DNA of 64,000 nt from Amanita rubescens (lineage: Eukaryota > Basidiomycota > Agaricomycetes > Agaricales > Amanitaceae). Position numbers and translations under genes: made by a program. The stretch is from positions 176,471-240,470 of the forward strand of contig WION01000051.1 of the NCBI GenBank assembly GCA_015039365.1, in the 5' to 3' direction. Positions 39,548-50,210 of this stretch are shown here, in pieces; positions within the stretch are counted from its first letter, which is position 1, and every line of letters starts with the position of its first letter. The notes beneath the pieces are model-generated. The model was not told the DNA's origin. It did no database searches and worked only from the letters and a program-made list of their open reading frames with translations.

Positions 39548-42500
39548 ATGGGGTTAACACGCAGGTCGGGAACGAGCCGCAAGTGCCGCATCTTCACCAG
39601 TGATGCTCAAAGAGCCGCTAAGGAAGCTGCAGAACGGCTGAAGCAGCAAGCTCAAATCAATCCTCGTCATGCACTCTCCCAGAAGGCAATGCGTGCTATC
39701 AACAAGGAAGTACAGCGGATTCAACACACCTCAGGTGAAATTTTCGCTTCCACTAGCTAAATATCGTTAACTGAATTGATTAGGTACAGAAACCCAAACC
39801 ACCGATAATTATGATCATGTGGAAGATAGCGCCCAAAATTTTATGGACATTGATTCCTTCCTTGATGGAACGACCAGAATTGGGGTCAGCAATGCTGGTG
39901 GTGAGCTTTTAGAGTTGGTGAAGGAACTCGGCAATAAGCGCAAAAAAAAGTAATTCTATTCAAGTTGATGTCAACTTATCAACTCATGACCCTTCAGAGC
40001 AGACCATCGGACGCGTATGGATAGGACGGAACGTTGGCATAAAGGTTTCAATGATCAAATGGAAGGAATAGTCGACGCGTTCATGCAGTGGAGTTCCGAA
40101 GTAGGAAAGCGTGGATTACATGCTGAAGTTCCCGAACCCAACGAAGAACATGTACAAGGCTTTCGGCGCGTGGTCGTTGTAGATGCATATCGTAGGTTTT
40201 TTCTCTCCCTTTTTGAGCAACATGTATTTATTGTCAAAGGAACGTATACAATCTTCGCTCGCATGGAGAAGGGGGATCCGAACATTCCTGCCGCGTTGGT
40301 TCGCCAAGGCATTATCCCATCTTCTCCTTATCGCCCTACGTTTGCTATAGCCACTCGACTCCTTCAAATGTACCACAGACTTCATGTGCGGTGTCCTCAT
40401 CTTGCAATACAGCCGTTTATCTGCAGTCTTTGTGATTTACACGGGGTACGTAAACAGGTTTTCAAATGTCTAATATACTCATATTCACCATCATTAGATT
40501 CCCTTTGCTTCTCACCGTAGCCAACAATTTAGCAACTGTTACGACCTTTATTTGAATATTCAGCGTGGTGTTCGGCAACGAGTGGATGCCGTCTTACAAC
40601 GTGGGCCAGACTGGCGTGTGAAGAACGCATGCCCAGCTTGCACATACAAACTCAAAGATGAAGTGCCAATGCGCTTTTCGATGCTCATTGCTATGGACGG
40701 CAACGATTCCTTGAAGAGAATCATGTTGACGAAAACACTGATTTCAGAGGACGATGAAGGGAATACATTACAAAGTCGAATTTGCCGGGAATGGAAGGAT
40801 TCAAGGAATGTTGGGGACGAGTACTTCATAGCTCGTGAAGAGGTTGACAAATGGGACATCAATGGCTCAACGAACACAGTGTTTGACGAGGAGGTATGTG
40901 ATCACCTCCAAATGGTTGTATCGTCCTGGCTAATCATCATGATAAGCCTGGTACTCCTGGCAACGCCTGTGTGAAGCGGTGGCGAAACATGTCCACGGAA
41001 CATACATCAAAGATGTGGGGAGTTTTCGACGAGTCAGGCATCTTTATTGCCCTTTGTCGACACGGATTTGTCTTAGCAGCAACAGATATGGTTAAGAGTG
41101 GTGAAAAGTATGTACAAGCTTGTTTTCTCTGTACTTTGACTGACAATGGTCTTTATAGGGCAAAATACCCTCTCGCCATCGTGAATCGACTGTTAGAAAA
41201 ATTTGGCAAGCAGCTTGGCGTGGGATATGATATAGGGTGTCGTTTCCGCACCACTATCGACAACAGCCCACTTGGTCCACGAGCGAAAGAACTTCAGTAC
41301 CAGTCGCTTGTCGGTGCCTTTCATGGCCATGCTCACAACCGCTTATGTCAGCTCTCAAACTTGGCAACATATGTTGACGGCCTTGGACTCGAGGACTTAG
41401 AAGGCTGTGAACGGTTCTTTGCGAAGTCCAACTCTCTAGCCTCATCAACACAGTATTCAAGTGTCTTCCATCGCCACCAAAGGATATCTGAATACATGCG
41501 AGCTGTAGACACGTTTGACACGTATGCGGGTTTGAGTACGTATAATGGAGGTCTTTACCCTCCCCCACTCATTCCTTATGGATTCCTTGCATTCCACGTG
41601 GAGGTTCCATGGAATCCACGTGGATTCCTGGCAATTTCAAGATGGTCCAAATGGCCCAGAACACACTAAAAAAAGTCCATGGAATCCGTGTGGAATCCGT
41701 GTGGAATCCATGCATATTCCACGGAATCTCAGGAATTTGCCTGGAACAGGAGTGACAAGGAATCCACATGGACTCCATGGACTCCATGGATTCCAGGTAC
41801 ATTTCTGCCTGGTTTGCATAATGCTGACATACAAGGACTTTCAGCACAAGGAGTCCTCAGGAGTCCACATGGACTCCTGATTCCCATGGTCATGTGACAG
41901 GCCACTTGGTCTGTGCGCCAGCCCACAGGTATATAAGGAGAGGGCATGTACCACATATCCCCCACTGCTTCCCCCCCTTCCTTGAGGATGGGGGGGAGGG
42001 GAGTGATAAGATTAGATAGATAGATAGTGATTAGATATATGTACATCTCATAGGTAAGCTTAGGTAAGCTTAAGTAGCAGTATGATGATGTAGATAAGAT
42101 AAGATCACAGATAAGATAATATGATTTCCTTTTATAGAATTTGTGACAACATGAGGTGTGTGACACGTGACTGTGACAAAAAAGATGCACCTAGATTGTG
42201 TGATTCAGAATATACAAGAATGACAGTGCCAAACAAAGTCAAACATGAGAAACACTTTTTCACATCTGACAGAAAATTGAAAAAATCCAAAAAATTGTCA
42301 AAAATCCAAAAACATTATGTGATCACATCTCTGCAAGAATTGCAGTGCAAAACACAACCAAACACAAGATATTTTCAAAATACTGTTTTGGTGGGAATGG
42401 TGGCTGTTACAGTAATGGACTCCTACATTAGTACACAATCATGCTTGGCAGACAAGCCTCCTCATTCATCATGCCTATCCTTGCTTACTCTACCTTGATT

Positions 42501-45268
42501 ACTTTGCTGACACATGCATTGTTACATATGTAGCTGTGGTCAGCGATCTGATATGTAGTGGGGTGTACACACTTTACTGTATTTATTTCTGCAACACAAT
42601 CAGGACCTAGCCTACTCCTTTGCAAATTTGTAGTTGTTTCCCCCATTTGACTGGTGTGTTTGCAAAATGCTGTACCTACTAAGCTTCCACACTAGAGTGA
42701 CCATCTGGCAAATGATACAATGAGACAGACTAGGGCTATGTAAGACTAGTATGGATACATATATTGAAAGAACACCTCAAGTTTGCAATAGTGCCCCTTA
42801 GACAGTCAGACAGTCAGACAATAAGTGTATCAGCAGCTGACAGTGCCTTTTAGATAGTCAGACAATCAGACAACTTATGCAACAGTGTCTCTCAGATAGT
42901 CAGACAGTCAGACAATTAGTGTATCAGCATCCATCAGTGTCTCTTAGATGGTCAGGCAGTCAGACAATTAATGTGTCAGCATCTATCAGACAATCAGAAA
43001 AGCAGAAAATCAGACAAGTTATGGAGTAGTGTATCTCAGATGATTAGGCAGTCAGACAACCAGTGTGTCAGACAGAACCAGATGCGATCAGACTTTTACT
43101 GTGTTAGCTGATGGTCATCCAGTAGGTCACTTCTGTACTACTGATAACTGAGATCCTTAAAGTCTGCTTAGATGCCCAGCCTTTTCAGCTAACAGATGTG
43201 GTTGCTGGAGGTATCCATAAGCTGGTAGGTGTGAGAGGGAGGTGGCAGGTGATTGCAAGTGGTTCCTTGTGATGGTAATGAGGTAGACATTGATAACTTG
43301 AATTGCTGGCATGTCAGCCACCATTGATCACTAGCTGTCAATATTCTGCTAACAACTGCTCACCAATGTATGTATCTCCAGATAGTCATCTCCAAACTTC
43401 AAAGCCCCCACATGATTACAGAACCCTCATGACAACCTTCTCACGTCTATTCATGACCTCTGAGGCTCTGCAATGTTATGTTGATCACTAGCTGTCAATA
43501 TTCTGCTAACAACTGCTCACCAATGTATGTATCTCCAGATAGTCTGTGGCTTTTGAATGGTTAGCTGATACTGATCCAAGGACTATCTTGGTATTTGGAC
43601 TCTATGCATGTCCTAAGATAATAAATCTTATATAGGTTTGATCTTAGGAATTTTCTATATTTTTTGGAATTTTTTCCATATTTTTTAATGCATATATTGC
43701 TGCATGGAATCCACAGAGTCCACATGGATTCCAGACAATGTACCAGGAATTCAGGTGTAAATCATGTTTTTGCCTGTTGCCAGGAATGTGCCTGGACTGA
43801 GCATGGAATCCACATGGACTCCATGGAATCCTGGTAGAATTTCCACAGAAATTTCCTTTTTGCAAGGAATCCATGTGGAATCCATGTGGATTCTGTATGG
43901 ATTCCATGGAGTCAGCCAGGATCCTGCCAGGAAGCGTGGGGGAGGGTAAAGTACTGGTATAATGTTGAATCATATTTCTCTCGTACTAACTCATTGGCAG
44001 GCAAGTTTCTCATCAATAATTATCAACAGGCTCTCGGTATTTTAGCAGGCGAACCGGCGCTTCACAAGTCAATGAAAGCATTGAAATGCCAAGAGTCGGT
44101 ATTTCCCAAGTGGTTGGACGAAGAGCGTGCCTATCTTCAAAGCCTATCAACCGAACCTCTTCAGGAAACACACGAAATGGAATATTACTCATGTTTGATT
44201 GAACTAAATGCACTGGAGTAAGTACGGCTTGATTTCTTTCATTGTCTATCTCACGTATCGCTAGGAAGACACTACATAGAGCTCAGCAACAATGGTTCAA
44301 CAGCACACCACAGCATCTGAGTGTCGGCACTTCCACTCACGAGACGAAGCGGCGGCACCTTCTCGAAAAGCGCGCAAACGTGCTCAACGTTGTACAACAG
44401 TTGGAGATAAAACTGGATATACAGCATCGGTGGACGCCGGATTTTCCTGAATGGGATCGTGCCAAACAGATGGTTGAAAAACGGGAGTATCAGAGGTGCT
44501 TGGACAGGTTGGAAGGGCTCGTAGTCCAGAGGATCTTTGAGATGACGAAGATGAACATGTTGCAACAAGGTGCGCTTACTAACTCCTTGTTTTACCTTAT
44601 CTAAGTGGATTATAGGCTACAACCTTCGAAAACATATTTCCCAGGCGCTTCAAACTCGGTCAAATGCCATTCGCACGGCTGTCAATAACTACAACATCGT
44701 AGCAAAGAGTTTCAAACGGCTCGAGCTCAAGTGGGAGGATGTCGTTGCATATGCATTCCTCTCTGAGTTTGACCTCCTTCGAGATTCTCGTTCCGACATC
44801 AGAAAGAAACCTTGGGCCTCGCCAGCCGCTCGGCAGCTTTTGGATCAATATTTCAAGATCCGACGTGCTCGTGAAGAAATTACTCGCCTCGATATCGAAA
44901 TAAGGCGTGTAGTAACATACATGAAAGACGAGAAGCATTTCCTTATCCATATGCAACAAAAGCTTGCAGGCACACAACCACACCTCGCACACCAAATTAA
45001 GCTCTACAGGCATGAGCGGGGACGGTTCGACGAAGTGCATATCAAGCGCTTTGTAAAGCTCGCGCTCCAAAATGGTTTCACGGGAACTGTCAAGGCTGGT
45101 GAAAGCCTCGTGAACATATCAGGTGGCTTGGCTTTCCGCTCTCAAGATGATGGATATGGTGAGGAATATGGTGATGACAGAGACAACGACAACGATGATG
45201 ATGATGACGACGACGATGACGAAGAAGACAGATTACGTACAGGATCATCTCGTCGGATGATTAGATAG
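39548..45268 (+). CDS. KDZ transposase with CxC-type cysteine cluster
   Basis: ATG 39548 (MGLTRRSGTSRKCR). Short introns join LTRRSG...QHTS to GTETQTTDNYD, then RMDRTERWHKGFNDQMEGIV. The cysteine-rich part CPHLAIQPFICSLCDLHG, QQFSNCYDLYLNIQRG, KNACPACTYKL fits the cysteine clusters described for KDZ transposases. The core follows: RFSMLIAMDGNDSLKRI, KRWRNMSTEHTSKMWGVFDE, GIFIALCRHGFVL, YPLAIVNRLL-K, GYDIGCRF, FHGHAHNRLCQL, LEGCERFFAKSNSLASST. Intron 41530-44000 is enlarged by an insertion but keeps a perfect branch site TACTAAC and CAG acceptor; after it come GKFLINNYQQALGILAG and the C-terminal helical region with an acidic D/E tract, TAG 45266-45268. I see no frame break, so the protein may be functional. 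Confidence 0.9.
41580..41880. repeat. Left cluster of GGAATCCA/TGGATTCC palindromes
   Basis: At least ten copies of GGAATCCA, TGGATTCC or TGGACTCC in both orientations within 300 bp, mirrored by a cluster at 43,690-43,920; likely subterminal binding sites. Confidence 0.7.
42790..43080. repeat. Minisatellite of about 60 bp with CAGACAGTCAGACAA core
   Basis: About five diverged units, each with TCAGACAGTCAGACAATTAG-like sequence followed by TGTATCAGCA and CAGTGTCTCTTAGA. Unit spacing is irregular and spacers are related to each other. Confidence 0.7.
43324..43544. repeat. 64-bp direct repeat pair
   Basis: 43324-43387 and 43481-43544 are identical over 64 bp (TTGATCACTAGCTGTCAATA ... CCAGATAGTC), 157 bp apart. 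Confidence 0.85.
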
Positions 45269-45320
45269 GTGTAGTAACTGTTTTCATGCTGCAATATAGC
45301 ATTATGGTATGGCATACGAC

Positions 45321-45655
45321 GTGCGGCGGCAGCCGGGGAGGCGCGGGAAACCGGTAGAAATCGGCTTTGATGGGCAGACGCGCCGCAAAGTTCAACGTTT
45401 ATAACAGATTTATAGCCGGGTTCATGGAGCCCGTGCTAATTAGTATCTATTTTATAGCACGGCCGATCAAATAAGGCTAACTAGGTCATTATAATAATAG
45501 TATGCCTGGGCATATCCCAGGACTCCTGTTTTTATTGCTGGGCTTGTGGGCTTTTATAGCAGGAGGCGGAAAGGCCTGGTAAATGCCTTTTATTAGCCGG
45601 GACCGTAGACTTAACGTCCAGGCTAATTAGTAGCAGGTTTTGGGAGTGACAGGTG
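45321..45655 (-). repeat. Right terminal inverted repeat of the KDZ element
   Basis: Partner of 23890-24224. It begins about 50 bp after the transposase stop codon and ends GGGAGTGACAGGTG, followed at once by the GCGGTCGA duplication. Confidence 0.9.
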
Positions 45656-45854
45656 GCGGTCGAGGCGAAGGCGTGCCGTCATGATTACATATGAATTTCT
45701 CACACCTGTTGGATGAGCATTTATGTATAAACGTTTGCTTGGAATAACAGGGCATTTATATATAAAAATGGCAGCATGGCCTGGGCACCATTTGTCATTG
45801 GAGCCTTATCCAATGCCTCAACGCTCGCAGTAAACAGGCAGCGTGCATCAACGG

Positions 45855-45925
45855 GCGAGAAACATACTGTTTGATCACCTATCCTGGCTTTTGAGTAGAA
45901 AAATCAGTGAATCCTGGACCAGGTT
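45855..45925 (-). pseudogene. Detached FunK1 fragment
   Basis: GAGAAACATACTGTTTGATC and AGTAGAAAAATCAGTGAATCC match 1,820-1,885 of the live FunK1 gene. It would continue FunK1 copy 3 (which stops near the position equivalent to 1,690) across the KDZ insertion. Confidence 0.65.
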
Positions 45926-46060
45926 AGGCATGTGCACGGGTAACCCGTGGGTACATCATGTGTTACCCCGACCCGTACCCGCGCCAACCCGTACCCGTTG
46001 ACCCGTGGGTCATGATCCCACAGATTGCGCGGGTACAGGTGCGGTGCAGGCAATGGGCAC
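45925..46060. mobile_element. Remnant of a hAT-like element with ACCCGTACCC repeats
   Basis: TAGGCATGTGCACGGGTAAC followed by many GGGTAC/GTACCC and ACCCGTG units in both orientations. This end type and subterminal repetition are common in hAT elements. Only one end is seen. Confidence 0.45.
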
Positions 46061-46128
46061 TAATATGCGTCATGTATGGGGTATTCATGTATACTAGTAT
46101 AGTAGTAGTATTATAGATCCAGAACAGG

Positions 46129-46694
46129 TGTTAACATCCGTTGGTGGGCCTCATGAGAGGGATGAATATATTAGAATGATATGAATGACAAGGTGCTGTC
46201 ATGGACCTTGCCGCGCCCTTTGTTTCGCTTGCATTTGGTGTAGAGGAGGTGTAGCCCAAAATTCGCCTACCAAAAGAACGTGAGGTTTGACGAAGAAGAC
46301 AGGTCTACGCGAGAGCGTGTCCACAGCATGAGCAGGTGCAATAGCTTACCTATTGCGATATAGTCTTAGCACTACCCTTCGGCGTAGTAGTGATAGTAAG
46401 AGGAAGAGAATGGATTGTCCTATTCTACGATACAGGACAGGTTTATATACTAAGAGAGAACAAATATGTGTCTACATATGTGTAAGCGTATAGTATAGAT
46501 GGGAAGATATGGCGTGCTAAGCACACCATAAGGTGCGATCATGAGTCTATCATGATGTCACCATGATATCATAATGAAGTCATTATGATGTCATCTCTAT
46601 GTCATACATAAAGGATGATGCGAGTGATATGAGTAACATTGATTGTAGTCAATCAGTAGTTAATCATTCTATAAATATAATTCTATATTTAACA
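46129..46694 (-). repeat. 3' LTR of the copia element
   Basis: 566 bp with TGTTAA/TTAACA inverted ends; next to the polypurine tract AAAGGGG. The partner LTR is not in the window, so the boundary rests on end motifs and pol position. Confidence 0.65.
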
Positions 46695-48251
46695 CACCCC
46701 TTTGCTTAGATATCCTTTATTTAAAGTCTATGATGTTTTCATCATAGAAGGGATCTATATCCAATTCTTGTTGATCAATAAGACCATCAAGAAGTTCCAT
46801 CAACTTCTTGTGTGATAGACGATCAATTCCATCTAATTCAAGATTTTGCCAATCAAGAATAAATTTCGTCAAATCACGGATTTCCTCAGTCTCTAATCGA
46901 TCTGGTCTTTTGATTAATGCATTTGTAGAAGTCGGATATTCTTCTAAAGAAAGTCCCAATCGTTCTCTAAAGAATTTCACCTTTTCAAAGGATAAATTCT
47001 TAGTCATGAGATCCGCATTCTGCTCGTTGGTTGGTATGTATTCGAGGACTACTTTTTTAGTCTCGATCAACTCGCGAACGAAGTGATAGCGAATATCAAT
47101 ATGTTTGGAACGATGTTCTTGTGCAGGATTTTGTGCCCAAAATATAGCGCCTTGGTTATCTACGCTAAGTAAGATGCTTTTAATGGGTGCACCTATTTCA
47201 TAAAATAGATTTTCAACCCATGCAATTTGTCGTGCTGCATCTGATAAAGATATGTACTCTGCTTCAGTCGAAGACAGAGCTACAGTCTTTTGTTTTCTAC
47301 TCGTCCAAGCCACCGCACCACCAGCTAACATTAAGACATAACCGTTTATAGATCGTCGTGTATTACGATCAGCGGCCCAGTCTGCGTCAGCGTAGGCTCT
47401 AAATTTATTATTGCCTTTGGTGCTATAAACGATTTTGACGTTTAAGGTGTGAGCAATGTATTTGACTATATACAAGGCTTTTTGGATATGTTCTTGGGAT
47501 GGGTTTGATGAAAATTGGGACATCAAAATTACTGCATAGATTATATCAGGCCTAGTTCCTAAGGCGAGATATAGAAGGGATCCTATTATCTGTTGATAAT
47601 AAGAACGTTCCTGTGGTGTGCATTCTCCTTCATTCTTTAAAGGAGCATACCCAGCAGGTAACGGTGTGCGTACAGACTTGCAATCTTCAAGTCCAAATCG
47701 CTTAACAACCTTCAAGGCATAAGGGCCTTGATCTATGACTAAGAATCCTAAATCACGGTTGTAATTGACTTGGATTCGCAGATACTCTTTGATCTTTCCA
47801 AGATCACGACATTCCCACATCTCCATAAATTTCTTTTTAATGGTTGCGATGGTGGAATCGTCGTTTCCCATAAAGAGTATATCATCGACATACAATATGC
47901 ATATCGTGATTGTATTCTTGCCTTTACAAACGTAAATGCCAGAATCAGACAAGCATCGATCGAAATGCAACGATTTCAACGATTTATCAGCTTGTTTATT
48001 CCAGGCATATGATGCCTGTTTCAATCCATATATGGCTTTCCTCAGCCTATATACTTTAGATTCTTGTCCTTTTACAACGAAACCTTCTGGCTGGGCCATG
48101 TAAATATCTTCATCAAGATCGCCATATAAGAAGGCAGTTTTTACATCTAGGGCTTGTATATCCCAGTTTTCAAGCACTGATGTGGCCAGAAGTATTCGGA
48201 TTGTTTCATATCTCGCTACAGGCGAGAATGTTTCGTCGTAATCTAATCCGG

Positions 48252-48822
48252 TGAAACGTGTGAGAAGGGCGTGCGATGTACTTGTTCGCCCAAAGGGGTC
48301 CGAAGGAAAGGCTTAACAAATGGGATCGTACGGAGTACGGAGACGGAGGGTTCGACGGTGACGGAGTAAACCCGCAATGCAAACGGACGCAAGTCCGACG
48401 AAGATGCGTCGCAGCGGAAGATTGTCGGACAAGTGCGAAGGCGTACGACGGTGACGGAGTGAACCCGCGACGTAAAGGAACGTGAGTGCAACGAAGTTGC
48501 GACGGAGAGATATCAAACGGATGCGGAGGAGTGAAGGGCAGTATATTCGATGTCCATACAGTACAATGAAGCCGTATATAAACTAATATGCACGAGGCGC
48601 ACTCACCGCAATCATCCTGAGCTCCTCCGATGGTCCGTGCGCATATGCGGATTGCCTTGCTGTATGAATATGTCGAGTCGGCGGGTTGAGCCCTTGGCAT
48701 CGTGTACGGGTGTCGAGGCGCGAAGGTTTAAGTGCGTCGGAATGCTCCGACGGATATCTCCGATGTCGGAATATCGGCCGCGGATGCCTGCTGCACAACG
48801 TAACCGGAATCGGTACGTTACA
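48252..48822 (-). repeat. 3' LTR of Ty3 element B
   Basis: 571 bp; on the minus strand TGTAACGTACCGATTCCGG to ACGTTTCA. Confidence 0.92.
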
Positions 48823-48936
48823 CCTCCTGGATACTTTTAGAAACTGACTCCGAGTCAGCGCCGCGGTGATAAGAGGGGATAAGATTTGTGATAAGGGAGG
48901 TGGGTGGGATGCTTCCGTTCTTGAATCGCTACAATC

Positions 48937-50089
48937 ATGTCGCAGGCATCGTCGCTATCGCAAGCTCCGTCGGCCTCTACGAATCCGTTGGCTGATGCGA
49001 CCGCTGCTCAGTTAAAGAAGATGTCGGTGAAGTTTGTCCAACGTCTAGAGTCTAAGCCGGAGGGTCCGCAGGCGGAAGACGTAGCCGAAGTGCGCAAGTG
49101 GGTGGAACTGGCTCGAGGAGATGTGGTACGTCGATCGCATCGTATCGGCCTTTCGTTTATCGTCGAGTCTAGAAGAAGATACGGCGGTACAAGAAGGAGC
49201 TGGAGGAGATGGAGAAGGAGGTACTGATCATCTCTGTTGTGGAAGAAGGACTGGAGGATTTCGATACGCTGGAACGGTGGTTGGCGGATCTGAACGAAGC
49301 AGGCACCATAAGTCGGTCGGAATCGGGCGTAGGTTTATCACCAGCGGACTCCATCAGCGTCGTGCCATCCGTCACTACCAGTGCTGCTGAGCGGAAACGA
49401 GCGGGGCCGTCTTCAGTTCAGGTCTCCTCCTCGAAGAAATCAGATGCTGGCGCATCGTCTCGTAAGGCTACTCCTTTTCCTGCTACCGAATTAATTGCGA
49501 CCGATCAGGTACGTTGATTGCTGACTATGTGCTTGTCCCGTCGTTGCTGAAGGGCCGTCAGCGTTGCGCTTTGTGCGTGGAGCATGATCAGTTGTGCATT
49601 GTTAGTTCGGCGGGCGATGCATGTGACTTTTGTCGTCGCCGGAAGAAGGGGTGTAGCAATGTTGGCAAGCGGGGAACCAGCGTGGCTTCCTCATCGATCC
49701 CAAGCGTCTCGTCGTCGTTGATAGGAGGGGTAGCGGACATGAGTGTCAAACCAGGCACTCCGAAACGGTCGGTCAAGCGCAAGGTGGAGGTGGTCGGGTC
49801 GAACCCAGAGGATCAACCGCCGCGGAGGCGCAGTCGGGGGGATCTTAAGGCGGAGGCATCGGGGGAGGCCAGCTCGTCAAAACGCGATAAACAGCTGGCG
49901 GATATTCAGGTGGAGATGCAGGAGCTGAAGAACGTTGTGACTACTACGTTGAGTCACTATAGCCGATCGTTTGAGAACCTTCATTCGCGGATTCAACAGA
50001 TGCGGGATGAGGAGGGTGGCGAAGAGGAGGTTGTCGTCAAAACGGAGCCGAAACCAAAGGGCAAGGGCAAGGGCAAGGGGCGCGGTTGA
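48937..50089 (+). CDS. Antisense Zn2Cys6-like/coiled-coil protein gene inside Ty3 element B
   Basis: Three exons on the strand opposite to gag-pol: 48937-49125, 49173-49508, 49553-50089; both introns (47 and 44 nt) have GTACGT donors and keep frame, giving 353 residues. N-terminus Ser/Ala-rich, then a helical segment (RRYKKELEEMEKEVLIISVV). Exon 3 starts with a cysteine array CX2CX6CX8CX2CX6C (CALC, C at DQLC, CDFC RRRKKG C), the spacing of fungal Zn2Cys6 clusters although the basic patch is in the second half. A later helical region (LADIQVEMQELKNVVTTTLS) may be a coiled coil; the C-terminus is Lys/Gly-rich. Role unknown; a DNA- or RNA-binding accessory factor is a guess. Confidence 0.7.
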
Positions 50090-50210
50090 AACGGACTGTC
50101 GGCGAGCGGCGGATGACGCGAGGCACCTGTACCATGTATGTTTTAAAATGAGCGTATCGTATAGTATGGCATGAAAGAAAGAGAAAATGTATTGGAACAG
50201 GGGAGCACGA

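Larger units (their letters stand above)
41558..43946. mobile_element. TA-flanked non-autonomous element inside a transposase intron
   Basis: 2,389 bp with ends CCCTCCCCCAC and GTGGGGGAGGG, flanked by TA on both sides (41556-41557, 43947-43948). Near both ends are clusters of short palindromes of the type GGAATCCACGTGGATTCC (41,580-41,880 and 43,690-43,920). No transposase is present; the interior has minisatellites. A 2-bp TA duplication fits Tc1/mariner-like targeting, but assignment by ends alone is tentative. Excluding it, the host intron would be 80 nt. Confidence 0.75.
23890..45655. mobile_element. Complete giant KDZ-superfamily DNA transposon with cargo and nested insertions
   Basis: The element is 21,766 bp. 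The 8-bp GCGGTCGA lies immediately outside both ends (23882-23889 and 45656-45663), a perfect target duplication. Terminal inverted repeats start CACCTGTCACTCCCAAAACC and extend about 335 bp with few differences. Inside are an accessory gene (minus), a viroplasmin-like gene (plus) and a KDZ transposase (plus), both outer genes having their 3' ends toward the nearest repeat. Three younger elements are nested: 26135-34273, 35580-38506, 41558-43946. Subtracting these gives about 8.3 kb. KDZ transposases are known from Agaricomycetes (Kyakuja-Dileera-Zisupton); Zisupton elements also make 8-bp duplications. Confidence 0.93.

Noticed and set aside
42790..43080. Regularly spaced CAGACAGTCAGACAA repeats resembling a CRISPR array
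   Set aside because: The spacers are related to each other, repeat units vary in length and sequence, and the host is a fungus; it is a minisatellite inside a transposon.
24225..45320. TET/JBP dioxygenase gene, sometimes reported with KDZ elements
   Set aside because: No H-x-D ... H iron-binding pattern or related sequence was recognised in any gene of the element.
48206..48700. 164-codon minus-strand frame repeated at 56,259-56,822
   Set aside because: It is repeated only because it lies in the two LTRs of Ty3 element B; sequence is low-complexity and not a separate gene.
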